A stretch of 64,000 nucleotides of DNA from Nostocales cyanobacterium HT-58-2 (lineage in GTDB: Bacteria; Cyanobacteriota; Cyanobacteriia; Cyanobacteriales; Nostocaceae). The notes under the pieces were generated by a model. The model was given only the letters and a program-made list of their open reading frames with translations, was not told the origin of the DNA and did not search any database. The translations under genes were made by a program, and so were the position numbers. This document shows positions 18,983 through 27,622 of this stretch, in pieces. Positions within the stretch are counted from its first letter, which is position 1; each line of letters begins with the position of its first letter. Location of the stretch: positions 1,675,001 through 1,739,000 of the forward strand of contig CP019636.1 of assembly GCA_002163975.1 (NCBI GenBank), read 5' to 3'.

Positions 18983-20449
18983 TCAACGAACAACTTTAAG
19001 GGCGTCGTATAATAACTTATATCGCTTAAACCCTGCTTCATAGATAAGATTTGCTTGCGGCTGTACGACATTGCTATCTTGCGGTAGCATCTTGAATGCA
19101 GCTTCTAAGTTGGGGTATGCACCAACCCCCACCATTGCCAGAATCGCTGCTCCGTAAGCAGCTCCTTCTTCAGCTTTGGGAGCAATGAGTTCGGTTTGCA
19201 AAACATCTGCCAAAATTTGTAACCAGATGTTGGATCGTGCACCTCCACCTGTTGCCAAGAGTTGATGAACGGGAGCGATCGCACTAATGACTTCCAATGC
19301 TTCCCGCAAGCTAAATGCTACACCTTCTAGAACAGCACGAATGATATCTGCCTGTGTATGAGCCAATGACAGATTCACCCAGGCTCCGCGAGTATCTGGA
19401 TCGAGGTGGGGACTGCGTTCTCCTGAGAGGTGGGGCAGAAATAGAACACCACGGGCACCAGGCAAAGAACGTTCTGCCATATCCATCAAATCGGTGTGGG
19501 GAATATTCGGTGCAAACGTATCTCGATACCAACGCAGAGAACCACCTGCCGCCAGCGTCACTCCCAGCAGATGATAGCCACCATCCACATGACAGAACAA
19601 ATGCACCCGACCTTTTGGATCGGGAATTGGGCGAACGCACGGTGCAAAGATAACTCCCGAGGTGCCAATACTCAGACTGCCCCGGTTCAGGTTACTCGAT
19701 GAAATCCCTAAAGCGATCGCCGCTGCGGCATTGTCGCCTCCGCCAGCAACTACAGGTAATCCAGCAGGTAGTCCTACGCGGGTGGCGATTTCTGATTTCA
19801 AGCGTCCGGCGATCGCCGTAGACTCAACTATTGAGGGGAACAACGCTGCGTTGATATTGAGAGCATTGAGAATATCTGTATCCCATTGCCGATTCGCCAG
19901 GTTCAAACACCCGACACCAGAGGCATCAGATGGCTCTGTTACTGACTCGCCAGTGAGCACATATCCAAGATAATCTTTTGGTAAGAGAATCTGCCATAGC
20001 CGAGCATAGGCTTGCGGTTCTTCAGTTTGTAACCACACCAGCTTCGGAAGCTGAAATCCGGTAATTGCAGGATTTCCAGTGCGCTGGATTAATTCCTCTT
20101 GGGGAATGGTGGCTTCAATCGCATCAACGGCTTTACCAGTGCGCTGGTCATTCCACAAAATCGCCGGTCTGATCACTCTGCTCTCTGCATCAAGTGGAAC
20201 CATGCCATGCATTTGTCCAGACAAACCGAGGGCGATTGCTCGGTGTCCATTTAGCTGTTGAGCAACACCGAACAGGGCATCCAAACTAGCTTCAAGCCAA
20301 TCCAATGGGTTCTGTTCCGTCCAACCGGGCTGTGGTGTTAACAGGGGATAGCTTCTCGTCGTCTGAGCGATAATTTGCCCTTGTAGGTCAACCGCGATCG
20401 CCCGCACTCCTCCTGTACCCAGATCCAAGCCAACTACGACGTCAGTCAA
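18983..20449 (-). CDS. xylB: Xylulokinase-like FGGY carbohydrate kinase
   Basis: A 488-residue kinase of the FGGY/ASKHA fold. The N-terminal phosphate loop is [15 protein letters not shown] (8-22). [10 protein letters not shown] and ILWNDQRT are the usual xylulokinase signatures, and [13 protein letters not shown] and [11 protein letters not shown] complete the ATP site. It should phosphorylate D-xylulose, giving xylulose 5-phosphate for the pentose phosphate pathway; specificity is inferred. The start is TTG at 20449, supported by gggagagg a few bases upstream. No xylose isomerase or transporter is nearby. A second, different FGGY kinase lies at 27623. Confidence 0.88.
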   Translation of the reverse strand: MTDVVVGLDLGTGGVRAIAVDLQGQIIAQTTRSYPLLTPQPGWTEQNPLDWLEASLDALFGVAQQLNGHRAIALGLSGQMHGMVPLDAESRVIRPAILWNDQRTGKAVDAIEATIPQEELIQRTGNPAITGFQLPKLVWLQTEEPQAYARLWQILLPKDYLGYVLTGESVTEPSDASGVGCLNLANRQWDTDILNALNINAALFPSIVESTAIAGRLKSEIATRVGLPAGLPVVAGGGDNAAAAIALGISSSNLNRGSLSIGTSGVIFAPCVRPIPDPKGRVHLFCHVDGGYHLLGVTLAAGGSLRWYRDTFAPNIPHTDLMDMAERSLPGARGVLFLPHLSGERSPHLDPDTRGAWVNLSLAHTQADIIRAVLEGVAFSLREALEVISAIAPVHQLLATGGGARSNIWLQILADVLQTELIAPKAEEGAAYGAAILAMVGVGAYPNLEAAFKMLPQDSNVVQPQANLIYEAGFKRYKLLYDALKVVR

Positions 20450-20540
20450 TTGCCCTCTCCCAAATTCTCAATCCTAGATCGCTAATCTTAGAATCCTGCT
20501 AGTTTAAAATCCAAATTCACTTAGTCAGTGTAGCGACTAG

Positions 20541-20652
20541 TAATACCGTTTCACTTTAAGGTTGATACAAATAGGCAGCAGGGTAGCACCCGAGCAGGGG
20601 AAAATAATTAAAGACCAATCATTTGTATCAGGCATTTCGTGAAATGGTATAA
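20541..20652. mobile_element. MITE-like element with about 32-bp imperfect terminal inverted repeats
   Basis: The left arm (20541-20572, taataccgtttcactttaag then gttgatacaaat) pairs with the right arm (20621-20652, atttgtatcaggcatttcgt then gaaatggtataa), with several mismatches. The centre is a G-rich low-complexity run. The first 20 bases recur exactly, inverted, at 61257-61276. Confidence 0.7.
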
Positions 20653-20745
20653 ATACAAATGTAGTCATTGGCAAGCATATATTTTGCTAGCGCCGCAGGC
20701 ACTACGCTCCCCAAAACATTTATCGAAAAATTGGGTATAAAACCT

Positions 20746-20812
20746 CCCCCTTCTAGGGGGACTTTACATTTGCTTGACTTGAGCTTACCATAGTATATAT
20801 AGTTTGGTAAGC
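20746..20812 (+). promoter_or_regulatory. Hairpins and probable promoter upstream of tnpB
   Basis: A hairpin ccccct-tct-aggggg (20746-20760) is followed by a perfect 8-bp inverted repeat gcttacca (20783-20790)/tggtaagc (20805-20812) that ends 3 nt before the ATG. The AT-rich loop contains tatatata, which could be a -10 element. This may be the left end of the element and its expression signal. Confidence 0.45.
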
Positions 20813-20815
20813 GCA

Positions 20816-21976
20816 ATGTTAAAAGCCTATAAGTACAGAATCTATCCGACTGGTGAGCAAGCAGTATTGCTTGCCAAGTCGTTTGGATGTGTACGTTGGT
20901 TTTACAACTTTGCGCTTAACTTAACCAATGAAACTTACAAAGCAACAGGTAAAGGATTAAGTCGTAACGACATCATTAATTTGTTGCCCTCTCTAAAGAA
21001 AGAACATGAATGGTTAATAGAACCACCGTCACAATGTTTGCAACAAGTAGCATTAGATTTGTCTAGTGCGTTTTTGAACTTTTTTGAGAAACGAGCTAAA
21101 TACCCAAGCTTTAAAAAGAAAGGTCAAAAACAATCTATTCGGTTTCCGCAAGGAATAAAACTAGATAGTGACTTTTTAGTCCTACCAAAACTAGGCAAAG
21201 TTTACTGCAAAGTATCTCGTTTACCTGAAGGAAAACTTAAATCTGTTACTGTTTCATTAACTTCATCTGGGGAATACTACGCCGCCTGCCTGTATGATGA
21301 CGGTAAAGATAAGCCTGTTGCATCGTCAGATGGAAAAGCAGTAGGTGTAGACATGGGAATAAATCACTATGCAATTACATCTGATGGGACTAAGCATGGC
21401 AACCCCAAATATTACCGCAAATACGAAATAAAATTAACCCAGAAACACAAACAACTTAGTCGTAAACAAAAGGGGTCGAACAACCGCAATAAAGCACGAA
21501 TTAAAGTTGCTAGAGTTCACAACAAAATTACTAGATGTCGAGAGGATTTTCTACACAAACTAAGTCGTAAATTAGTTGACGAAAACCAAGTCATCGTTGT
21601 AGAAAATCTCGCAGTGAAAAACATGGTTAGAAACTCCAAGTTAGCTAAATCTATTAGTGATGCTGGATGGGGTCAGTTTTGTACCATGTTGAAATACAAG
21701 GCAGAATCGGAAGGAAAAATCTACATCGAAGTAGACAGATTTTTCCCCAGTTCAAAAACTTGTAGCAACTGCTTGCATCCAGTAGATAACCTCAGTTTAG
21801 ATATTCGTAGTTGGCAGTGTCCTAAATGCCAAACAAGACACGACAGGGACATCAACGCAGCTATGAATATACGAGATGAAGGTTTACGAATTTTGGCGGG
21901 AGGGCATCTCGCTACTGCTTCTGGACAACGTGTCAGACCATCTAAAGGCACTGCTTTTAGAGGCAACGCTGGATGA
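20816..21976 (+). CDS. tnpB: TnpB, RNA-guided nuclease of a solitary IS605/IS1341-type element
   Basis: 386 residues from ATG 20816 (MLKAYKYRIYPTGEQ is the normal TnpB start; the frame also extends four codons upstream). The N-terminal helix-turn-helix and wedge region is complete. RuvC residues are visible: Asp179 (GVDMGINHYAI), Glu263 (VVENLAV) and Asp345 (HDRDINAAMNI). The zinc finger has CSNC and CPKC (Cys316, 319, 335, 338). Everything needed for activity appears intact. No tnpA transposase is adjacent, so the element is non-autonomous. TnpB proteins are known to cut DNA guided by an RNA made from the element's 3' end. A degenerate relative lies at 17952. Confidence 0.93.
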   Translation: MLKAYKYRIYPTGEQAVLLAKSFGCVRWFYNFALNLTNETYKATGKGLSRNDIINLLPSLKKEHEWLIEPPSQCLQQVALDLSSAFLNFFEKRAKYPSFKKKGQKQSIRFPQGIKLDSDFLVLPKLGKVYCKVSRLPEGKLKSVTVSLTSSGEYYAACLYDDGKDKPVASSDGKAVGVDMGINHYAITSDGTKHGNPKYYRKYEIKLTQKHKQLSRKQKGSNNRNKARIKVARVHNKITRCREDFLHKLSRKLVDENQVIVVENLAVKNMVRNSKLAKSISDAGWGQFCTMLKYKAESEGKIYIEVDRFFPSSKTCSNCLHPVDNLSLDIRSWQCPKCQTRHDRDINAAMNIRDEGLRILAGGHLATASGQRVRPSKGTAFRGNAG

Positions 21977-22015
21977 AGGAAGAATCTCTGCCGTTCTACG
22001 GCGGAGAGTTGTCAA
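21977..22015 (+). ncRNA. Right-end omega RNA hairpin of the tnpB element
   Basis: Just after the tnpB stop, tctctgccgt-tct-acggcggaga (21985-22007) forms a stem with one mismatch, followed by gttgtcaa (ending 22015). The remnant element at 18222-18258 has the same arrangement. In known TnpB systems the guide is transcribed from the bases directly after this end, here starting at 22016. The 5' limit of the RNA, inside the tnpB frame, cannot be set by eye. Confidence 0.55.
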
Positions 22016-22399
22016 TACTAGTAGAAATGTCTTCGTATCCCTCTTGGTGGGCGGGATACAACCTAAACCCGTTAATAAGTCCTAGTTTCGTTGTTAAAGG
22101 CGATCGCTCTCCAGTTTCATCCAATTTGCAATCGATACTCCACTGGAGGAGCATTCTATGTCTGCGGCGTACGATAACGCAGAGGCAGCGTCGGTGGCGA
22201 TTACCTCTGGCGGGCGCTCCACACTATCGCTAACTCTTTACACTGTTGTTGCCTTACCTTGTTGTATCAGTCATAGTCGGCATTAAAGCAATGGGGCTTT
22301 TGCTTCAATTTGTCTAATATACTATAAACCTATAGGAATATCGTAGATTATCAAAAAAAGTTAAGTATAATTTTTATAGTTAATTCAGTCAGTCATGTA
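22016..22399. other. Intergenic region after the tnpB element
   Basis: About 380 bp. The first 20 or so bases would be the TnpB guide segment. A HIP1 octamer occurs near 22100. The stretch around 22155-22235 is GC-rich with small palindromes and looks like a decayed dispersed repeat. The last 90 bp are AT-rich and probably carry the promoter of the next gene. No gene is recognised. Confidence 0.5.
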
Positions 22400-22954
22400 A
22401 TGGCTATCCTACTGCTAGAAAATGGCACAATCCATAGTGATTTGGTCGATATTGCCCGTGAACTATCACCGCTTGGAATTTACCTTACACACTACGAATC
22501 AAGCACTTCAGGCTTTTTGGCAGACCTACTTTCACAGGAAATTCTAACAGATAAGGAAAAGAACTATATCTTAGAAAGTCATAACAGCCTTTTCGCATTT
22601 CTGAAGAAAGAAAAAGGTTATGTTGGGAATGATTTGCTGGCTGTACATCCAGGGTTGCCTTATCTTGATACACTCATAGCAACCTGTAGCAGCTACCATA
22701 CTCACACTGCGCCTGAAGCTCTCTATGTGTTGTCAGGAAACATCATTTTTGGCTTTGTACAACCTGATGGTCAGCAGGTACAGATCATACTTCATCCACA
22801 GGACTATATCCATATTCCAGCTGGAGTGGAGCATTGGTTAAGCCCCACTGCATCGTTACATTGTAAAGCAGTACGATATTTGACAATTATGGAGGGGTGC
22901 ATACCCTACTACACGGGAACTCAAAAGAGTGATTTCCTAAGAAAGCAGCGATAA
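22400..22954 (+). CDS. Acireductone dioxygenase-like cupin
   Basis: A 184-residue cupin of the acireductone dioxygenase (MtnD) family, which oxidises the acireductone intermediate of methionine salvage. The metal ligands of the family are all present: His100, His102 and Glu106 in YHTHTAPEALYVLSG, and His145 in IHIPAGVEHWL. Length equals that of the Klebsiella enzyme. No other methionine salvage gene is nearby, so a variant substrate is possible. Use of Fe or Ni cannot be told from sequence. Confidence 0.82.
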   Translation: MAILLLENGTIHSDLVDIARELSPLGIYLTHYESSTSGFLADLLSQEILTDKEKNYILESHNSLFAFLKKEKGYVGNDLLAVHPGLPYLDTLIATCSSYHTHTAPEALYVLSGNIIFGFVQPDGQQVQIILHPQDYIHIPAGVEHWLSPTASLHCKAVRYLTIMEGCIPYYTGTQKSDFLRKQR

Positions 22955-22973
22955 TTATATGCGCATTAGCTTG

Positions 22974-23016
22974 GTAGGTAACAGGAGACAGGAAAAAACT
23001 GTCCCAGGTTACCTAC
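22974..23016. terminator. Bidirectional terminator-like hairpin
   Basis: gtaggtaac (22974-22982) pairs perfectly with gttacctac (23008-23016), and the middle partly pairs (gagacag/ctgtccc). It lies between the converging dioxygenase-like gene and the R3H ATPase gene. Confidence 0.75.
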
Positions 23017-23023
23017 TTATTTG

Positions 23024-24763
23024 TTAAGCCGGATAAATCCGCAAACGCCGATTTGGTTCTTCCCCAAAGCTGTGGGACTTCAGGCGATAGTGTTCTACCA
23101 ACTCATGCTGCATTTTTCGCACTTGTGGAGAACGGGGCAATAATTCGACTGGTTGTCCCTTGGGAATCACGATTTGCTCTACAGCAAGTCTTGCTTCTTC
23201 CAGGGCGTCCATCTCATCATCGCTGGCGCTGTGGAGAAAGAGTTGCAGTTCGCGATCATCGCTGACATCTGGGTCGTCGATGTTGAGTAACCGTCGCAAA
23301 CCCCGGGTAATTTGCGGCAAGGTGCTGGATTTAATCATGTGGATGGGCACATGACGGGCTTTTGCCATTTGCCGTAATTTGGCATGGTTTTTGACGTGCG
23401 ATCGCAATGCTAATATTGCATCAGCACTATCGATATCTTTTGTCAATACCACTGGTAAAGAAAGCACCTGAACGACCTGGTCTAATTGGCTGCGGCTAAC
23501 ACCATAAGGATATACGTGCAGTGGCAAATCTTCGCCATTGGGTCCCGCCTGTCTAGTGGAGTCGAAATCAAAGTCATTGTAGTCATTAAAGGATTCATTC
23601 AGTAAGCGGTCAAACTCACTGCGTCCAGAACCCTTATGGTTTTCACTAGACAGTGGTGCTAAGGGTATCATTTGCCCAGTCGCACGCCAACCGTTTGCCT
23701 GCCGTGCTGGCGGGACAAAAGATTCCTCTCCAGCGAGTGTTTGTCCACCGCGACCATTGATAGCGACGAGCTGGCGAGTCATGTTCACCTTGCCGTTGTC
23801 ATCTACAGTTCTCACTTGCGGACTAGGTTGACGTCCCCGTAAGAGAGTATCCACTGTGTCAGCAACACTTTCATGGACTACCCAGCGCTGCCGTTCTAAC
23901 ATTTCCACGGCAATTTCAAAGGTAGGAGGTGCTTTCCGTTCCAAAACGGTTTTTTGAGAGCCCCGCCGTCTGGCTTCATCATCTCCCAGCGTCACAGCCT
24001 GGATACCACCCACTAAATCGGCAAGTGTGGGGTTTTTTATCAGGTTTTCAATCTGGTTACCGTGAGCAGTTCCTACTAACTGAACGCCTCGTTCCGCAAT
24101 GGTACGAGCAGCCAAGGCTTCCAGTTCTGTACCAATTTCATCGATAACAATGACTTCTGGCATATGGTTTTCCACTGCCTCAATCATCACCTGATGCTGC
24201 TGCTCGGGATGAGCCACTTGCATCCGCCGTGCACGACCAATGGCAGGGTGGGCAACGTCACCATCTCCTGCGATTTCGTTGGAGGTGTCGATTATGACCA
24301 CTCGCTTATTGAGATCATCTGCCAAAACACGGGCAATTTCCCGTAGTGCAGTTGTTTTGCCTACACCCGGGCGTCCTAGCATAAGAATTGATTTTCCAGT
24401 TTCCACCAAATCGCGGATCATGCCAATTGTGCCGAAAATTGCCCGACCGACACGGCAGGTTAAGCCAATAATTTTGCCGCTACGGTTACGGATGGCACTG
24501 ATCCTGTGCAGGGTTTGCTCAATTCCTGCCCGATTATCTCCGCCAAAGGTTCCCACTCTCCTAATACAATCATCTATCTGTGCTTGCGTAACGGGTGTTT
24601 CGCTCAGATACTCTGCTTGATTAGGAAAGCGAGCTTCTGGGCGACGACCCAAATCCAAGACCACTTCTACTAGGCTATCTCGCTGCGAATGCTTTTCTAG
24701 TATCTGCCGCAGGTCTTGGGGCAAAATGTCTAACAACTTTTGGAGATCGTCTGTAATCGTCAT
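23024..24763 (-). CDS. Ycf45-type AAA ATPase with C-terminal R3H domain
   Basis: About 579 residues from ATG 24763 (MTITDDLQKLLDILPQDLR). A longer in-frame start at 24925 would overlap ldpA and adds non-conserved sequence, so it is rejected. The N-terminal half is a SpoIIIAA-like P-loop ATPase: Walker A MLGRPGVGKTTALREIAR and Walker B PEVIVIDEIGTELEA. A Gly/Pro/Ser-rich linker follows. The C-terminal 150 residues include LPLHVYPYGVSRSQLDQVV and an R3H-like single-stranded nucleic-acid-binding domain (QHELVEHYRLKSHSFGEEPN). Homologues are universal in cyanobacteria and plastid-encoded in some algae (ycf45). A role in RNA or DNA metabolism is expected; the exact function is not established. Confidence 0.88.
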   Translation of the reverse strand: MTITDDLQKLLDILPQDLRQILEKHSQRDSLVEVVLDLGRRPEARFPNQAEYLSETPVTQAQIDDCIRRVGTFGGDNRAGIEQTLHRISAIRNRSGKIIGLTCRVGRAIFGTIGMIRDLVETGKSILMLGRPGVGKTTALREIARVLADDLNKRVVIIDTSNEIAGDGDVAHPAIGRARRMQVAHPEQQHQVMIEAVENHMPEVIVIDEIGTELEALAARTIAERGVQLVGTAHGNQIENLIKNPTLADLVGGIQAVTLGDDEARRRGSQKTVLERKAPPTFEIAVEMLERQRWVVHESVADTVDTLLRGRQPSPQVRTVDDNGKVNMTRQLVAINGRGGQTLAGEESFVPPARQANGWRATGQMIPLAPLSSENHKGSGRSEFDRLLNESFNDYNDFDFDSTRQAGPNGEDLPLHVYPYGVSRSQLDQVVQVLSLPVVLTKDIDSADAILALRSHVKNHAKLRQMAKARHVPIHMIKSSTLPQITRGLRRLLNIDDPDVSDDRELQLFLHSASDDEMDALEEARLAVEQIVIPKGQPVELLPRSPQVRKMQHELVEHYRLKSHSFGEEPNRRLRIYPA

Positions 24764-24850
24764 GCTTTCTATGGTGACGTTTTTTAGAGATAGCAAGGGC
24801 ACTTCCGTGCAGGGGTTCCCCCCGTTAAGGAAAGTGTCCGCAACGCGCTT

Positions 24851-24871
24851 GTAGGAAACACTGTTTCCTAC
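24851..24871 (-). terminator. Hairpin at the 3' end of ldpA
   Basis: gtaggaaac (24851-24859) and gtttcctac (24863-24871) form a perfect 9-bp stem with a 3-nt loop that begins in the ldpA stop codon. There is no T-run, so it may stabilise or attenuate rather than terminate read-through into the R3H gene 108 bp further on. Confidence 0.5.
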
Positions 24872-26031
24872 TACTGTGACTTGAGCTGGGAAACGAGAGA
24901 ATATGCAAGCGAAACCGCTTGCCAAAGCAATTCTGGTTCTTCTTCTAGGCGGACAGTTGTTTTAAAACGAGCATTTTTCACCTCCCTTGCTTCTAATTGC
25001 TCGAGAATTGGTGACAGTAGCACCCGGGCGTAACTACCGTAAGCGACACCGGCAATGGATGAGGAGGCAGGGGAGGCAAGGGAGGCAGGGGAGGAATAAG
25101 CTCCTCCCCAAGCTCCCCCTGTTACCTCTGGTCCCCCTGCTTTCTTCAGCAGTCCCATTGCCTTTAACTTGGCAACAGTGTAGTTGTTGGTTCCACCTGC
25201 CAACTGCACATATCCCGGTAATTTAGCTGCCAAGACTTTTTGCCCTAATTTGACGGCGGCTAGAGTGGTACCATCACCAATGTCTCCACTCATCGGACGA
25301 CCATCAGTTTGCCAAATTAAGGCACACGGTAGGGGTGTGATCACGTTATGAAGGGCATGAAGGTAGTCAATCATACCATTGCCATCTGGGCAACTGATTG
25401 CTACTAACTTCAAACGTTCAACCCATGGTAAAATAGAATGCCACAATCTTTGAAATTCTGCCAAACGCCCAATACTTGTATGAATTTCAATGGCATCCAC
25501 CCCAGATGACAGTATCAATGGTGCGATCGCTCCCGGCGTTGATACATATGACTTTGTATAAATTATATTATAAGGACAAACTGGTATGCAACGACCACAG
25601 CCGTAGCACTTTTGTGATATAATTCCCGAAAACTCATTTTTTCTACTATTAAAAGTAATTGCTTGAGCCGGACAGATCCTTTCACAAGGTCTGCTACAAT
25701 CATCAGGGCATTGTGTCGGATTGAATTCAGCTTTGCGAAAATGAGGGTCTTCCCCATCATTGAGGCTAACCATCAACAGCGGCAAACTGCCGCTCCAGCC
25801 AAAATCACGCTGCTGAGCAACTCTAGTCAAACCAGAGGCAGCTTGCAGCCCATCTTTGGCTGCAGCAATCACAGCCGGATCGGCGGCAACATCTATACAG
25901 TCAGCACCCGCCAAAGTGTAGGCTAAGGTTAAACTTCTGACTGCAGGCAGATGTTGGTAGCTGGCTCCGCAAATCAGCTTGAACCAGTGACCTTCCTTAA
26001 GCGAGCGTAAAGGGTTTAGCAGATCAGTCAC
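24871..26031 (-). CDS. ldpA: LdpA, iron-sulfur protein of circadian clock input
   Basis: A 386-residue protein matching LdpA (light-dependent period), which in Synechococcus elongatus tunes circadian period according to redox state. Two Fe-S motifs are visible: CPDDCSRPCERICP and CYGCGRCIPVCP. The start (LKEGHWFKLICGASYQHLP) and RPMSGDIGDGTTLAAVKLG are characteristic. Residues about 302-326 (GGAWGGAYSSPASLASPASS) are encoded by a G-rich repeat (25058-25125) and look like an in-frame insertion absent from the ancestral protein. The gene lies just upstream of the R3H ATPase gene on the same strand. Confidence 0.88.
   Translation of the reverse strand: MTDLLNPLRSLKEGHWFKLICGASYQHLPAVRSLTLAYTLAGADCIDVAADPAVIAAAKDGLQAASGLTRVAQQRDFGWSGSLPLLMVSLNDGEDPHFRKAEFNPTQCPDDCSRPCERICPAQAITFNSRKNEFSGIISQKCYGCGRCIPVCPYNIIYTKSYVSTPGAIAPLILSSGVDAIEIHTSIGRLAEFQRLWHSILPWVERLKLVAISCPDGNGMIDYLHALHNVITPLPCALIWQTDGRPMSGDIGDGTTLAAVKLGQKVLAAKLPGYVQLAGGTNNYTVAKLKAMGLLKKAGGPEVTGGAWGGAYSSPASLASPASSSIAGVAYGSYARVLLSPILEQLEAREVKNARFKTTVRLEEEPELLWQAVSLAYSLVSQLKSQ
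25058..25125. repeat. G-rich repeat insertion inside ldpA
   Basis: gaggaggcaggggaggcaag, then further ggaggcaggggag and a palindromic aagctcctccccaagctccccc. It belongs to the dispersed G-rich family of this window and keeps the ldpA frame. Confidence 0.75.
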
Positions 26032-26239
26032 ATTTCTATTATGCTACGCAACAGAAAAATGTATGACGTAACTTACAAAAGTTTTGCTTGCTAAATTTTT
26101 CCATCTCAACGGAAAAATGCCCGCTTTTCCATTGTTTGGCGAGGTTTTCTAGAAAGTTCTATTTTTTGAATTTGATGACGATATTGCTTGCTGTGATTGG
26201 AAAAGCATTTGTCAATCTAATAGCTTGATCTATAATTTT

Positions 26240-27616
26240 TTACGAAATATCTGATTCTGCGTTTGGATGCTTGACTGGAATTTCGATGATAAACTCTGTC
26301 CCTTGTCCTGGTAAAGAATTGCAACTAATGCGTCCTTGATGCTTTTGTACCACTATTTGATAGCTAATGGCTAATCCTAGTCCACTACCTTTACCAACAG
26401 GTTTTGTCGTAAAAAATGGGTCGAATAAGCGCGATCGCACAGACTCATTCATACCAAGTCCATTGTCTGAGATACTAATCTTTATAGTATAATTGTCGAC
26501 TAACTCTGAACGAATGCGAATTTGAGGAGTGAAACAGATGGCACCTCTATCAACAGGTAATGGCGTAGTAGGGTGATGAAATGAAAAGTTTTGTCCATCT
26601 GCGTTGCATTCATCTCCTTCTGCTTTGCGCTGCAATGCATCGATGGCATTATCTAATATATGCATGAACACTTGGTTAAGTTCACTAGCATAACAAGTGA
26701 CCAAGGGCAAGTCACCATAATCTTTCACAACAACAATGGCAGGGGAATCTCCTATTTGCCGAAGTCGATGTTGCAAAATGACTAAGCTGCTGTCTATACC
26801 TTCATGGATATCGACTGACTTCATCTGAGCTTCGTCAAGGCGAGAAAATTTTTGGAGTGCTAGTACGATTTGCCGAATGCGATCAGAGCCTCTGTACATA
26901 GCACCCATTAGGTTTGTCAAGTCAGTCATCAAAAAATTCAGGTCTATCTCCTTGACTACTTGCTGAATCCTAGGTTTGGGATTTGGGTACTCCTGCTGAT
27001 AGACTGAGATGACATTGACTAAATCTTGCACATATTGCCTGACATACTCAAGATTGCCATAGATAAAACTGATTGGATTATTAATCTCATGAGCAATTCC
27101 AGCAACCAATTGCCCCAACGCCGCCATTTTTTCGTTTTGAATCTGTTGGACTTGAGCAGCTTTTAAATTATCAAGAGCATTTTGCAATAAGAGATTTTTT
27201 TGTTTAAGTTTAATTTGTAACAAGCGTAAATTAATCTGATTTTCAATTCGTAAGATAACTTCTGCCCCGTGAAAAGGTTTAGTAATATAGTCTGCACCGC
27301 CTATATCGAAAGCTTTTACCTTATCTAAAACATCATCCAAGGCACTAATAAAAATCACTGGAACTTCAGAAGTTTTCTCATCTGCCTTGAGTTGTTTGCA
27401 AACTTCATACCCATCCAGCCCTGGCATATTAATATCTAGCAGAATCACATCAGGCAAAACCATTTGACAAGCAGTGAGAGCCATTTTGCCATTCAAAGCT
27501 TTACGAACCTCATAACCTTGTGCAGTCAGCATTGCTGACAATAAACGCAAGTTATCGGGTGTGTCGTCAACGACTAGAATATTACCTTTGTAGTCTTTGT
27601 TTTTATTTAAATTCAT
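26240..27616 (-). CDS. Hybrid sensor: receiver domain plus histidine kinase
   Basis: 458 residues. The N-terminal receiver domain (about 13-130) has the acidic pair VVDDTPDN, phospho-acceptor Asp in VILLDINMPGLDG, and Lys in ITKPFH. A coiled coil (about 130-165) links it to the HisKA motif GIAHEINNPISFIYGN, with the phospho-His. The HATPase domain has SDNGLGM and GKGSGLGLAI. There is no membrane segment, so it is a soluble phosphorelay protein with the receiver in front, a common cyanobacterial form. It begins 6 nt after the stop of the sugar kinase gene, so the two are co-transcribed. Confidence 0.92.
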   Translation of the reverse strand: MNLNKNKDYKGNILVVDDTPDNLRLLSAMLTAQGYEVRKALNGKMALTACQMVLPDVILLDINMPGLDGYEVCKQLKADEKTSEVPVIFISALDDVLDKVKAFDIGGADYITKPFHGAEVILRIENQINLRLLQIKLKQKNLLLQNALDNLKAAQVQQIQNEKMAALGQLVAGIAHEINNPISFIYGNLEYVRQYVQDLVNVISVYQQEYPNPKPRIQQVVKEIDLNFLMTDLTNLMGAMYRGSDRIRQIVLALQKFSRLDEAQMKSVDIHEGIDSSLVILQHRLRQIGDSPAIVVVKDYGDLPLVTCYASELNQVFMHILDNAIDALQRKAEGDECNADGQNFSFHHPTTPLPVDRGAICFTPQIRIRSELVDNYTIKISISDNGLGMNESVRSRLFDPFFTTKPVGKGSGLGLAISYQIVVQKHQGRISCNSLPGQGTEFIIEIPVKHPNAESDIS

Positions 27617-27622
27617 TTTTCA

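Noticed and set aside
24764..24925. N-terminal extension of the R3H ATPase
   Set aside because: It overlaps ldpA and the extra 54 residues look non-conserved; the usual start MTITDDLQ is at 24763.
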